NCBI GenBank assembly: GCA_027623205.1
Contig: JAQBYC010000005.1
Coordinates: 1-64,000, forward strand
Length of the DNA stretch: 64,000 bases
Direction: 5' to 3'
Source: Pseudomonadota bacterium
Lineage (GTDB): Bacteria > Pseudomonadota > Alphaproteobacteria > GCA-2731375
In this document: positions 15,949 to 25,634 of the stretch, one piece after another
Position numbering within the stretch: the stretch's first letter is position 1
Layout: every line of letters begins with the position of its first letter
Translations under genes and position numbers: made by a program
Notes under the pieces: model-generated
What the model saw: only the letters and a program-made list of their open reading frames with translations
The model's database searches: none
What the model was told of the DNA's origin: nothing

Positions 15949-18033
15949 ATGAGTAGTCGGCTGGGCGTGGATGTCGGCGGCACTTTCACCGATTTGTTGC
16001 TGTTCAACGAGCAGAACAGCGAACTGCGCCTGTTGAAGACACCGTCCACGCCGCAGGACCAATCCATCGGCATCATGAAAGGCATCTCGCAATTGATTGC
16101 CGAGGCTGGGATCAGCCCATCCGAGATCAAGGGCCTGTTGCACGGCACCACTGTCTCCACCAACATCGTGCTGGAGGCAAAGGGTGCCAAGGTCGGCTTG
16201 CTGGTGACCAAGGATTTCGAACAGGTGCTGCATCTGGCCCGTTCGCAGACGCCGGGGCCCCTGGCCGGTTGGATGATCATGGAAAAGCCCGATCCCCTGG
16301 CGGATCTGGAACTGACCCGGGGCATCCCCGAACGGATGAGCGCGCGCGGCGAAGTGTTGACGCCGTTTGACGAGGCGGCGGCACGGCTGGCTGTGCGGGA
16401 ATTGATCGATGCCGGCGTCGAATCCATCACTGTATCTCTGCTCCATTCCTATGCCAATCCGGCGCACGAGCAGCGCCTTCGTACGATTATCGAGGAAACC
16501 GGCAGCGACATTCCCATCTCCCTGTCTTCGGAAATTTTGCCGGAATTCCGCGAATACGAACGTACCCTGGTGACCGTGATGAATGCCTACGTAGGGCCGT
16601 CCATGAGGCGCTATCTGGCTAATTTCGAAGAGAAATTGAAGAGCATCCAGTTTTCTCCGCACGTCAATATCGTCCGCTCCGACGGCGGCTTGATGTCGGT
16701 GCAACGGGCCTCGGAATCCCCGGTGCATACCATGTTGTCGGGGCCGGCCGGTGGGGTCTCGGGCGCGGCCTTTCTGGCTTCTCTGGCGGGATACGACAAC
16801 GCCCTGGGTTTTGATATGGGCGGCACATCAACGGATGTGTCCTTGATCCAGAATGGCCTGCCGCTGATCTCGCGGCAGACATCCCTGGGCCATTACCCCA
16901 TCAAGATACCCTCGGTGGAGGTCCATTCGGTGGGCGCGGGCGGTGGCTCCATTGCCCATGTACCCATGACCGGCGCCCTGCGGGTGGGCCCGGAAAGCGC
17001 GGGCGCGGCGCCGGGCCCGGCCTGTTATGGCCTGGGCGGCGAACAGCCAACCGTGACCGATGCCAATCTATTGCTGGGGCGGTTGCCGCCACGATTGCTG
17101 GACGGCCAGATGACCCTGGATGTAAAGGCCGCCGAGGACGCGGTGGGCAAGGTTGCCCGTGCCATCGGCCTTGATCTGTACCAGGCGGCCCAGGGCATTC
17201 TGGATATCGTCAACGAGAACATGTTCGGCGCCCTGCGTTTGGTATCCGTGCAAAAGGGCCTCGACCCACGTGATTTTGCCCTTGTGGCGTTTGGCGGCGC
17301 CGGCCCTCTGCACGGCAACGCCATGGCCATGCTGGGCCATTGCTATCCGGTCATTGTCCCGCCGATACCGGGCGTGCTATCCGCCCTTGGTTTCCTCTAC
17401 TCCGACGTCAAGAACGAATTCGCACAAACCTATGTGCGCAATATCGCTGACGTGAATGGGGAACAATTGCGTCAAATTTACGATCGCCTGGGCCGCGAGG
17501 CGCGCGGCTGGCTGCAGGAAGAGGGGATTGACGAGCGACGCCAGGAACTGAGCTTCCAGGCCGATGTGCGTTATTTCCGTCAAGGCTATGAATTCGCCCT
17601 GCAGGTTAGCCCAGATGGCCTGAGCAACGGCGGCCTGGCCGACCTGGAAGCCCGATTTGGCGCGGCCCATGAGCGGCTGTACGGTTTTCGCCTGGAGCAA
17701 CCCGTGGAACTGGTCAACCTACGTGCGGTCGGCGCCGGCCAGGTTGAAAAGGTGCAATTGCCTCGTTTCGAGCTGGAAGGCCCTGATGCATCGGCCGCGG
17801 TGGTTGAACAGCACCGGGTTTATTTTGACGGCGGCTTTTTGAACGCCAACATATATGATCGTAAATTGTTGCGGGCCGGCTATCGCCTGACCGGCCCGGC
17901 GGTCATAACCCAGGCGGATTCGACCACGGTCATTCATCCGGGCCACGTGGGTGTTGTGGACCGGTATTTGAATATTCTGATTTCCCCCGAAGGCGGGCAG
18001 ACAGCGGCGATCGGGGGCACGGGAAGAACATGA
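15949..18033 (+). CDS. hyuA: Hydantoinase/oxoprolinase subunit A (HyuA type)
   Basis: This is the ATP-dependent subunit of an N-methylhydantoinase/5-oxoprolinase-type enzyme, which opens a cyclic amide with ATP hydrolysis. At 694 residues it has the family length. The N-terminal actin-like fold shows LGVDVGGTFTDLLLF and GLLHGTTVSTNIVLEAKG; the core shows GFDMGGTSTDVSLI and VGAGGGSIAH; and the C-terminal region shows LVAFGGAGPLHGNAMA. The ATG giving MSSRLGV is the best start; the track extends nine codons further. Its stop overlaps the start of subunit B by four bases (ATGA), so the two are translationally coupled. Confidence 0.93.
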   Translation: MSSRLGVDVGGTFTDLLLFNEQNSELRLLKTPSTPQDQSIGIMKGISQLIAEAGISPSEIKGLLHGTTVSTNIVLEAKGAKVGLLVTKDFEQVLHLARSQTPGPLAGWMIMEKPDPLADLELTRGIPERMSARGEVLTPFDEAAARLAVRELIDAGVESITVSLLHSYANPAHEQRLRTIIEETGSDIPISLSSEILPEFREYERTLVTVMNAYVGPSMRRYLANFEEKLKSIQFSPHVNIVRSDGGLMSVQRASESPVHTMLSGPAGGVSGAAFLASLAGYDNALGFDMGGTSTDVSLIQNGLPLISRQTSLGHYPIKIPSVEVHSVGAGGGSIAHVPMTGALRVGPESAGAAPGPACYGLGGEQPTVTDANLLLGRLPPRLLDGQMTLDVKAAEDAVGKVARAIGLDLYQAAQGILDIVNENMFGALRLVSVQKGLDPRDFALVAFGGAGPLHGNAMAMLGHCYPVIVPPIPGVLSALGFLYSDVKNEFAQTYVRNIADVNGEQLRQIYDRLGREARGWLQEEGIDERRQELSFQADVRYFRQGYEFALQVSPDGLSNGGLADLEARFGAAHERLYGFRLEQPVELVNLRAVGAGQVEKVQLPRFELEGPDASAAVVEQHRVYFDGGFLNANIYDRKLLRAGYRLTGPAVITQADSTTVIHPGHVGVVDRYLNILISPEGGQTAAIGGTGRT

Positions 18034-20321
18034 ACGATCTGAACCCAGAGCGCGGCCGCATTTCCCTCGATGACCTGTTGAAAGCCAACAAGGAACAGTT
18101 CGACAAGGTCTTTGCCACCCAGATGGATCAGAGCGGCCTGCTCGCCGTCAATCACCGTCCCACCACCGCCGCCGACCTGCAATCCGCCAGCCTGGCCAAT
18201 AGCGAAGCCCGAGGCGATGTCACGGCGCGGTTGAATGCCCGTTTCGGCAGCGGCTGGTCATCTGAAATCATCGAACACAGCAGCGAACGGGGCAGCGTCA
18301 CCGTGCTGTGCAAGCTGGTGGTCGACGGGGTTTCGAAAATGCAATTTGGCAGCGCCCGAATCAACGGCGATCCGGGCAAAGCCTTGCAGCGGGCATCGGA
18401 CAACGCCCTGGCGAAATGCGCCGCCATGCTGGCGGACGAGGCGCAGGCCGCGGGCGCCGCGGGCGCCCCTGCCGTCACGGAAGCGACGGCTGTTCAAGGG
18501 CGGCAACGCCCCGCCCTGGCGCAAGGCACCGCCGCGCCCCAGGCGGCGGCGGCCGGCAAGCTGGACATCGTTACCCTGGATTTGATTGAGAACGCCCTGC
18601 GCAACGCCCGCCACGAAATGGATGCGGTGCTGTTCCGGTCCGCCATGTCGCCGGTCATCCGCGAACAGCACGACGAATACCCCATGATCACCGACCCCAA
18701 GGGACGGATGATTGTCGGCCAATTTGGCTCCTACGTGCCCGAGATGTTGAAGACACAGAATTTTGATCTGGAACCGGGCGACGTCATTCTGCAAAGCGAC
18801 CCGTTCAAATGCGGCGGCGCCATCAGCCATATCAATGACTGGATGGTTCTGGTCCCGGTGTTCTTCGACGGCGCGCTGGTGGGCTTTACTTCCATGTTCG
18901 GTCATATGATGGATGTGGGCGGCCCGGTGCCCGGCTCCATGCCCACCGCCGCGACCTCGATTTTTGGCGAAGGTTTGCGCATTCCACCGATCAAGCTCTA
19001 CGAAGCCGGCGTGCGGAACAAGGCGGCGCTCGACCTGATCATGAACAATACCCGCACGCCGGAAATGAACTACTCCGACCTGATGGCAATTCTCGCAGGT
19101 TGCCGGGCCGGCGAAAAGCGGGTGATCGAACTGTGCGAACGCTTTGGCCCGGAGATCTATGCGCAGGCCTGCGATGCGCTGCTGGAACGCACCGAACGGG
19201 CCATGCGGAAACTGATCGTGCGGAACCTGCCGACCGAGCCACAATCGTTCGAGGATTATGTGGACGATGACGGCTGCGGCAACGGCCCCTTCAAGATGAA
19301 ACTGACGGTCTGGCGCGAAGGGGAACATGCCTATTTTGACTGGACTGGCACCGCCCCCCAGGCGCCGGGACCGATCAATTTCTATCTGCATGACGGCATG
19401 TTCAAAATGTTCATTGGGGTCTACATGATCATGGTGTTTGATCCGCAGATCCTGTTCAACGACGGCTTTTATGATCTGATCCACGTCACCCTGCCCAAGG
19501 GGTCGCTGGTGCATCCCAATTTCCCCGCGCCCCTGGGTTGCCGCACCCATGCCCTGTCCCGCCAGTTTGACGTGCTGGGCGGCGCCCTTAGCCATAACGC
19601 GCCGGACATGGCGACCGCCGCCGGTTACGGCTCCAGCCCGCATTTCCTTTATTCGGGCACGGACAAGGACGGGCGAAGCTTTCAATTGATGGAAATTTTG
19701 TACGGGGGCATTCCCGGCCGTCCCATCGGCGACGGCATGGACGGCCATTCCTGGTGGCCATTGTTCGAGAATATCCCTACCGAATACCTGGAGACCTATT
19801 ATCCCATGGTGATCGACGCCTATGGCTCCATCAAGGATACCGGCGGGGCCGGTTTGCACCGGGGCGGTAATGGCATTGAAAAAATTTACCAGTTGCTGGT
19901 TGATGGCGATGTCTCGATCCACGATGACCGCCATTTAAGCCAACCCTGGGGCATATTGGGCGGCAAACCCGGCGCTGTATCGGAAAAATGGCTGATCCGG
20001 AAAGACGGTGAAAAATCGCCGTTACCGTCGAAAATCGACAATGTACGGGTTCACCCGGGTGACCGGATCGTCTTTTGCACCGCCGGGGGCGGCGGTTGGG
20101 GCGACCCCCTGGAACGCGACCCGACGTGGGTGCGCAACGACGTGGCGCGCCGGCTGCTCAGCCTGGAAAAGGCCCGCGGCGACTATGGCGTGGTACTGGA
20201 CGGGGCCGCATTGACCGTCAGCCGCCGAGCCAGCCAGGAACTGCGCGATAACATGAGACGAAACCGCAAATCTTTGCCATTGTTTGATTTTGGCGAACGG
20301 CGAAGCAACAGATCGAACTAG
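18030..20321 (+). CDS. hyuB: Hydantoinase/oxoprolinase subunit B with extra N-terminal domain
   Basis: Residues from about 178 onward are a typical HyuB subunit (DIVTLDLIENALRNARHEMD, REQHDEYPMI, DVILQSDPFKCGGAISHINDW and GDRIVFCTAGGGGWGDPLERDP). The first 160 residues or so are not part of that family. They hold a compact mixed alpha/beta segment (GWSSEIIEH, SVTVLCKLVVDGVSK, ALQRASDNALAKCAAMLA), then an Ala/Pro-rich linker. I cannot assign this domain. The total of 763 residues is longer than the usual 520-600. It pairs with hyuA directly upstream, and the flotillin gene follows after 52 bases. Confidence 0.92.
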   Translation: MNDLNPERGRISLDDLLKANKEQFDKVFATQMDQSGLLAVNHRPTTAADLQSASLANSEARGDVTARLNARFGSGWSSEIIEHSSERGSVTVLCKLVVDGVSKMQFGSARINGDPGKALQRASDNALAKCAAMLADEAQAAGAAGAPAVTEATAVQGRQRPALAQGTAAPQAAAAGKLDIVTLDLIENALRNARHEMDAVLFRSAMSPVIREQHDEYPMITDPKGRMIVGQFGSYVPEMLKTQNFDLEPGDVILQSDPFKCGGAISHINDWMVLVPVFFDGALVGFTSMFGHMMDVGGPVPGSMPTAATSIFGEGLRIPPIKLYEAGVRNKAALDLIMNNTRTPEMNYSDLMAILAGCRAGEKRVIELCERFGPEIYAQACDALLERTERAMRKLIVRNLPTEPQSFEDYVDDDGCGNGPFKMKLTVWREGEHAYFDWTGTAPQAPGPINFYLHDGMFKMFIGVYMIMVFDPQILFNDGFYDLIHVTLPKGSLVHPNFPAPLGCRTHALSRQFDVLGGALSHNAPDMATAAGYGSSPHFLYSGTDKDGRSFQLMEILYGGIPGRPIGDGMDGHSWWPLFENIPTEYLETYYPMVIDAYGSIKDTGGAGLHRGGNGIEKIYQLLVDGDVSIHDDRHLSQPWGILGGKPGAVSEKWLIRKDGEKSPLPSKIDNVRVHPGDRIVFCTAGGGGWGDPLERDPTWVRNDVARRLLSLEKARGDYGVVLDGAALTVSRRASQELRDNMRRNRKSLPLFDFGERRSNRSN

Positions 20322-20373
20322 CCGGAAACCGATTAACTGAAGATACGAATAAGAAAACAAGGGTGCCTGCACG

Positions 20374-23190
20374 ATGTATGAAGTTGGAATTGCGTTGTTC
20401 ATTACGGCCATCGTCGTCCTCGCGATCCTGTATATTATTTCCATCTGGATTTATAAGCGGGCGCCGTCGAATATGTGCTTTATCCGCACGGGCTTTGGCG
20501 GCACCAGGGTCTGTTTGGGCCAGGGCGCCTTGGTCCTGCCGGTTTTTCATGAAGTATCGTGGGTCTCGCTTGAAACCCTGAAGCTGATCATTTCCCGGTC
20601 ACGGGATCAGGCGATCCTGACCTCGGACAATATTCGCATCGACGCGGTGGTCGAACTGTACACCCACGTTGGCCATACGGAAGACGCGGTGTTGACCGCT
20701 TCACGCAGCCTGGGCGAAAAGACCTTTGATTCCGACAAGGTACGCAATCTGTTGGAAGCCAAAGTCGTCGGCGCCCTGCGCAGCTTTGCCGCGACCAAGA
20801 CCTTGAAGGAACTGCATCAAAACCGTGACGCCTTTTCCACCGACATCCGCAACGGTGTCACCGAAAGCTTCACCGCCAACGGGCTGGTCCTGGAGGAAGT
20901 CTCGATCGTCACCCTGGAACAGTCAGGCAAGGAATTCTTCCGCACCGACAACGTGTTTGATGCCGAGGGTTTGAAGGTGATTACCGAGATTACCTCGGAG
21001 GCGCGGCGCAAGGTGCATGACACGGAAAAACGCACCACGGTGTCGATCCGCCAGAAGGATCTGGATACCCAGTTGGAACTGTTGGAGATCGAGCGGCACG
21101 AAGCCGTGGCCCGGGCCAATCAGGACAAGGAAATCGCCAACGAACAGGCCAAACAACTGGGTGAAAAGCAGATCTATGTGCTGGATCAGCGCATGGCGGT
21201 CGAGCAAAAGGAAATCGACAACGAAAAATCCCTGGAACGCATCCGTACCGATCGGGATCTGGCGGTAACGGAGGAAGCCAAGCGCCGTGAAATCGCCGAA
21301 ATTCAAAAAGAACTCGCCCTGGAGACGGAGCGCCGAGACCGGGAAATCAATTTGATCGCCAAGGCGCGGGAAGAGGAATTGGCCAACATCAGCCGCAACC
21401 TGACCTTGGAATTGGCCGAACGGGATCGCCAGATCGAGCTGGTTGGCAAGGCCAAGGATACCGAGCTGGCGGAAATCGACCGTGTCCTATCGCGGGAGCG
21501 GGCCGAAAAGCAGCGGGAAATCGAACTATCCCAAAAGGAGAGAGAGCGTCAACAGTCAGAGATCGCGCGCATCACCGCCGTCATGGCGGACGAGGAAGCG
21601 GCCCGTGATGCCCGCCACAACGCAGCCGAAGAGGCCGCCCTGTCGGTGCGCAAACGGGCGCTGCAAACCCGATTGGAAATGCTGGAACTGGACAAACAGG
21701 ACAGCTTTGCCGCCGCCCGGCAGGAACAGGAAGTGGCCAACGAGAAGGCCCGTGTCCTGAGCGAGCAGCAACGTTTCATTCTGGATCGCCGCTGGGAGGT
21801 GGAGCAGGAAGAAATCACCAAGGCCGAGGCATTGGAAAAAGCCCGCCTACAAAAGGACACGGCCGTTATCGAGGAGAGCAAAGCGAAGCAAACCGCGGAG
21901 ATCATGCGTTCCTTGTCACGCGAATCCGCGGAACGGGACCGCGAGATTGCTTTGGTCGGCAAGACGCAGGAATTGGAGCGGGCGGAAATCCGCCGCACCC
22001 TGGCCCGGGAACAGGAAGAACGGGACCGCGAGATTGCCATGGTCGCAAAAGCCAAGGAACTGGAACAGGTGGAGGTCCAGAAAAATCTGGCGATAGAGTT
22101 GGAGATGCGCCAGCGAGACATCGCCCTGATCGAGAAGGACAAGGAACGCGAGGCTGCGGACATCCGCCGTTTCCTGGCCCGTGAGATGGAGGAACGCAAC
22201 CGCGAAATCGCCCTGGTGGAGAAGACCAAGGAACTGGAGTCCGCGGAGGTGCAGCGCCTGACCACGACGGCGGAAAAGGAAAGCGCCCAACACCGGGTCG
22301 AATCCGTCCGCTTGCTGGCGGATGCCGAACGCGCCAAGGAAATCGAGCAGATCAATGCGGAAATGCTGGCGGAAATCCGCCGTATCGACGAGGAAAGCAA
22401 AGCGGCCATCACCCGCATGCATATGATTACCCAATCGGAAGCGCGGAAACTGTCGGCGGAACAGGAATCGGATGCCACCATGATCCGCGCCCGCGCGTCG
22501 GCCGAGGCCCAGAAGATTTCCGCCGAAGGCATCGAGCGGGAGGCGGGTGCGAAAGGCCGGGCGGAAATGGAGATCGAGGCCCTGCGCGTCATCAATACCC
22601 AGCGTATGTTGGAGGCGGAGGCCAGCGGCATGGAAGCCAAGGCGGATGCCCTGAAAAAATACAACGACGCCGCCACCTTCCTGGAACTGGCGAAGCTGTC
22701 TATCGAGGCCGACCGGGATGTCCATATCGATCAGGCCCGCGCCATGGGCAATGCCCTGGAAGGGGCGCAGATCCGCATGTATGGCGGCGGCGACGGCACG
22801 GTCGACACCATTCGCGGTCTGTTTACACAGGGCTTTGGCGTGGGCGAGGTACTGGAAGGCTTTGCCCAATCCATGCCCGACGGCCTGCGCCAGAAGTTTA
22901 CCGCCAACGGCCTGCGTGGCCTGTTCGGCCGCCCCTACGGACAGGGCGGCCTGCGGCAGGCGGCGGCGCATCTTTCGGCCTTGGTCGATACCACCTTGAG
23001 CACGAAGAAGGCCCGCGAAGCCAATTTCCCCGAGGCGCTGGAGAAACTCATCAAGGCGGCCGGCGACGACGAGACCATGGCCCAGACCCTGGCCATGCTG
23101 AAGGAGCTGAATAGCCAGGGTGCATTCGACAAGGTGTCTTTCGACAACGTCTGGAATATCATGCAGGCCGTGGCGAAGACGGCAGACTAG
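20374..23190 (+). CDS. Flotillin-like SPFH protein with duplicated coiled-coil stalk
   Basis: This 938-residue protein is anchored by one N-terminal helix (ALFITAIVVLAILYIISIWIY). An SPFH/flotillin domain follows (about 30-225), then a very long charged coiled coil and a small C-terminal globular part (about 790-938). Residues 226-425 and 426-625 align without a gap (RQKDLDTQLELLE with RKRALQTRLEMLE), so the stalk has an internal duplication. Each unit ends in tandem 29-residue repeats of the type ERDREIALV.K..ELE.AEI.R.LARE.E: three at 320-406 and four at 520-635. Flotillins assemble membrane microdomains. Here the gene lies between hyuB and a transporter ATPase, so it may organise that uptake system, which is inference. 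Confidence 0.88.
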   Translation: MYEVGIALFITAIVVLAILYIISIWIYKRAPSNMCFIRTGFGGTRVCLGQGALVLPVFHEVSWVSLETLKLIISRSRDQAILTSDNIRIDAVVELYTHVGHTEDAVLTASRSLGEKTFDSDKVRNLLEAKVVGALRSFAATKTLKELHQNRDAFSTDIRNGVTESFTANGLVLEEVSIVTLEQSGKEFFRTDNVFDAEGLKVITEITSEARRKVHDTEKRTTVSIRQKDLDTQLELLEIERHEAVARANQDKEIANEQAKQLGEKQIYVLDQRMAVEQKEIDNEKSLERIRTDRDLAVTEEAKRREIAEIQKELALETERRDREINLIAKAREEELANISRNLTLELAERDRQIELVGKAKDTELAEIDRVLSRERAEKQREIELSQKERERQQSEIARITAVMADEEAARDARHNAAEEAALSVRKRALQTRLEMLELDKQDSFAAARQEQEVANEKARVLSEQQRFILDRRWEVEQEEITKAEALEKARLQKDTAVIEESKAKQTAEIMRSLSRESAERDREIALVGKTQELERAEIRRTLAREQEERDREIAMVAKAKELEQVEVQKNLAIELEMRQRDIALIEKDKEREAADIRRFLAREMEERNREIALVEKTKELESAEVQRLTTTAEKESAQHRVESVRLLADAERAKEIEQINAEMLAEIRRIDEESKAAITRMHMITQSEARKLSAEQESDATMIRARASAEAQKISAEGIEREAGAKGRAEMEIEALRVINTQRMLEAEASGMEAKADALKKYNDAATFLELAKLSIEADRDVHIDQARAMGNALEGAQIRMYGGGDGTVDTIRGLFTQGFGVGEVLEGFAQSMPDGLRQKFTANGLRGLFGRPYGQGGLRQAAAHLSALVDTTLSTKKAREANFPEALEKLIKAAGDDETMAQTLAMLKELNSQGAFDKVSFDNVWNIMQAVAKTAD

Positions 23191-23213
23191 GCCGCGGGCC
23201 ACCGGGCACGATC

Positions 23214-24323
23214 ATGGCCGAACTTGACGTCGTCCTAGAGCATGTGGACAAGACCTTCCCGGGCAATACCCGGGCTGTCATCGACTTCAACGCCGAGATC
23301 GAGCATGGCGAATTCGTCTCCATGCTAGGCCCGTCGGGCTGCGGCAAGACGACGCTGTTGCGGATGATCGGCGGCTTGGAGGAGGTTACCTCCGGCCGTA
23401 TCTTCATCTCCGGCAAGGATGTCACGGACCTGCCGCCGTCCCAGCGCGACACCTCGATGATGTTTCAAAGTTTCGCCTTGTTCCCCCACCGCACGGTTTT
23501 CCAGAATGTCGGGTTCAGCCTGAAGATGCAGGGGATCGACAAAAGCATCGCCGACCGGCGGGTGTGGGCAATGCTGGAAACCGTCGGCCTGGACCAATTA
23601 TCGTCGCGCCGGCCTTCCGATCTATCGGGCGGCCAGCAACAGCGCGTGGCCCTGGCCCGGGCCTTGATCAGCGAGCCTACGGTGTTGTTGCTGGACGAGC
23701 CCCTGGGCGCACTGGATTACAACCTGCGTCAGACCATGATGGTCGAACTGAAGAAGATCCAGCAGGACACCGGCATCACCTTCATCATGGTCACTCATTC
23801 CCAACAGGAAGCCATGTCAATGGCCGACAAGGTTATCGTGATGAGTGATGCAATGGTGCAGCAAATTGGCTCTTCCCGGGAAATTCACGAGAACCCGCGC
23901 AACCGCTTCGTCGCAGAGTTCATCGGCAACAACAATATTTTCAAGGGCGTCATCCGTTCTCGCAGCGGCTCCATGGTATTTATCGAAGCCGGCGAACAGC
24001 TTTATTATGTCCGCGTGCCCGAGCATATCCGCCAGGTCCCTATTGGCCAGGAAGCTCATTTTTCCGTACGCGCCGATCTGATGCATACGGGTGACAACCC
24101 TCAGATGGCCAACAAGATCATCGGCCGCTATTTGGCGACGGAATTCCTGGGCACGCTGGAAACGGACGTGTTCGAAGTGACGCCGGGCCATTTCATTCAT
24201 GTGGAACAGCATCGTCACCTGTCGGATACCACCTATAAGGTCGGCGAGCGTGAAACCCTGTGTTTCGCGGCCAATTCCGGCATGCTATTGGAAGAAACCC
24301 GGCGGCCCGATGATAGGGTCTAA
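23214..24323 (+). CDS. ABC transporter ATP-binding protein (spermidine/putrescine PotA type)
   Basis: This 369-residue ATPase powers import. It shows Walker A GPSGCGKTTLL, signature LSGGQQQRVALA, Walker B VLLLDEPLGALD and H-loop VTHSQQEA. A C-terminal TOBE-like region of about 120 residues is typical of polyamine and iron type importers. No permease gene is adjacent on this strand. The matching permeases and binding protein are on the opposite strand at 27641-30862 and most likely complete the same transporter. It begins 23 bases after the flotillin gene. Confidence 0.92.
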   Translation: MAELDVVLEHVDKTFPGNTRAVIDFNAEIEHGEFVSMLGPSGCGKTTLLRMIGGLEEVTSGRIFISGKDVTDLPPSQRDTSMMFQSFALFPHRTVFQNVGFSLKMQGIDKSIADRRVWAMLETVGLDQLSSRRPSDLSGGQQQRVALARALISEPTVLLLDEPLGALDYNLRQTMMVELKKIQQDTGITFIMVTHSQQEAMSMADKVIVMSDAMVQQIGSSREIHENPRNRFVAEFIGNNNIFKGVIRSRSGSMVFIEAGEQLYYVRVPEHIRQVPIGQEAHFSVRADLMHTGDNPQMANKIIGRYLATEFLGTLETDVFEVTPGHFIHVEQHRHLSDTTYKVGERETLCFAANSGMLLEETRRPDDRV

Positions 24324-24340
24324 CGCATGGAGGCGAGTGG

Positions 24341-25621
24341 ATGGATAGAACCGCCGATGTCGTGGTAATCGGTGCCGGGATCGCCGGCACGGCCGCCGCC
24401 TATTATCTCGCCAAGGGCGGTGCAAAAGTGGTGGTCTGCGAAAAGGGCGAGATTGCCGGCGAGCAATCCAGCCGCAACTGGGGTTTTGTCCGCCAACAGG
24501 GCCGGGACCCGGCGGAAATCCCCCTGATGATGGAAGCCAATAAGATCTGGCGCGGCCTGGAACGCGAATTGAATGCCGATCTGGAATGGCTTGCGGCCGG
24601 CAACCTGGTGACCTTCGCGACAGAAGAAGAGCGTGCGGGTTGGGAAAACTGGCAGAAAACGGCAGCGCAATACGGGCTTTCATCCCGCATTCTGGGCCGG
24701 ACCGAGTTGGAAGCAATGGTCCCCGGCAATGCCTTCGACTGCCTGGGCGGCATCTTCACTGAAAGTGACGGCCAGGCGGAACCGGCCAAGGTTACCGCCG
24801 CCCTGGCCCGCGCCGCAGAGGGCCGGGGCGCTGAATTTTTCAGCCAATGCGCCGTCTATGAGGTGGAGACGACCGGGGGCGCCGTATCAGGCGTGATAAC
24901 CGAACGGGGCGCCATTCGGGCCCCAGTCGTGGTCTGCGCCGCCGGTGCCTGGTCGAGCCGGATGCTGCGCACCCTTGGCTTGAGATTGCCACAGATGTGG
25001 GTGAAGGGCTCGGTAGCGCGCACCACGCCGGGTCCGATCATATCGCATACCGCAACCTGGACCGGCGTCGCCTTTCGCCAACGGCGGGACGGCACTTTCA
25101 ACATCGCCACCCGCTCCGCCGATCACGACCTGACCATCGATAGCCTGTTGAACATGCCGGCCTTCCTGGGCAGTTTCGCCCGCAACAAGCGGGCCATCAA
25201 GCTGCACCTGAACCGCCTGTCCCTCGAATTGATCGCGGGCAGTTTCTCCACAGCCGCGCTGGGCCGTGAATTGACCAGCCACCGTATCCTGGATCCAGCG
25301 CCAAATCATCGGGTACTGCGGCGGACCTTGGCTGAACTGCACCGCCTATTGCCAGCCACGGCGGCAGTTGAGATTGACCGAAGTTGGGCCGGTTATATCG
25401 ACATGACCCCGGATATGTTGCCCGCGATTGATGCCGTCAGCCAGCCATCCGGCCTGATCATGGCCACCGGCTTCTCGGGTCACGGCTTTGGCATGGGGCC
25501 GATCGTGGGCCGTCTGGTCGCCGAACTGATCCAACGCGGCAAACCCTCCCTGGACCTCGGCGCGTTTCGTTTTGGCCGCTTCCACGACGGCACGAAACTG
25601 AAACCCCACAGCGTAGTGTGA
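24341..25621 (+). CDS. FAD-dependent amine/amino-acid oxidoreductase (DAO family)
   Basis: This 426-residue protein has an N-terminal dinucleotide-binding motif (VVVIGAGIAGTAAAYYLAKGGAKVVVCEKG) and the typical DAO ending (GLIMATGFSGHGFGMGPIVGRLVAEL). Members oxidise amino acids, sarcosine or other amines. Position in a co-transcribed run (17 bases after the ATPase gene, 13 before the next gene) suggests it acts on the imported compound or a product of the hydantoinase. The substrate is unknown. Confidence 0.9.
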   Translation: MDRTADVVVIGAGIAGTAAAYYLAKGGAKVVVCEKGEIAGEQSSRNWGFVRQQGRDPAEIPLMMEANKIWRGLERELNADLEWLAAGNLVTFATEEERAGWENWQKTAAQYGLSSRILGRTELEAMVPGNAFDCLGGIFTESDGQAEPAKVTAALARAAEGRGAEFFSQCAVYEVETTGGAVSGVITERGAIRAPVVVCAAGAWSSRMLRTLGLRLPQMWVKGSVARTTPGPIISHTATWTGVAFRQRRDGTFNIATRSADHDLTIDSLLNMPAFLGSFARNKRAIKLHLNRLSLELIAGSFSTAALGRELTSHRILDPAPNHRVLRRTLAELHRLLPATAAVEIDRSWAGYIDMTPDMLPAIDAVSQPSGLIMATGFSGHGFGMGPIVGRLVAELIQRGKPSLDLGAFRFGRFHDGTKLKPHSVV

Positions 25622-25634
25622 CAGGGGCAGGACG

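Noticed and set aside
18258-19934. 558-residue ORF antisense to hyuB
   Set aside because: It mirrors the clear HyuB coding frame, has the His/Gln/Gly-rich composition of GC-rich shadow frames and shows no domain.
21549-22676. 375-residue Ser/Arg-rich ORF antisense to the flotillin
   Set aside because: Its repeats are the reverse reading of the flotillin coiled-coil repeats. No start signal or recognisable domain.
21916-23202. 428-residue ORF antisense to the end of the flotillin
   Set aside because: Shadow frame of a well-supported gene; no domain or credible ribosome binding site.
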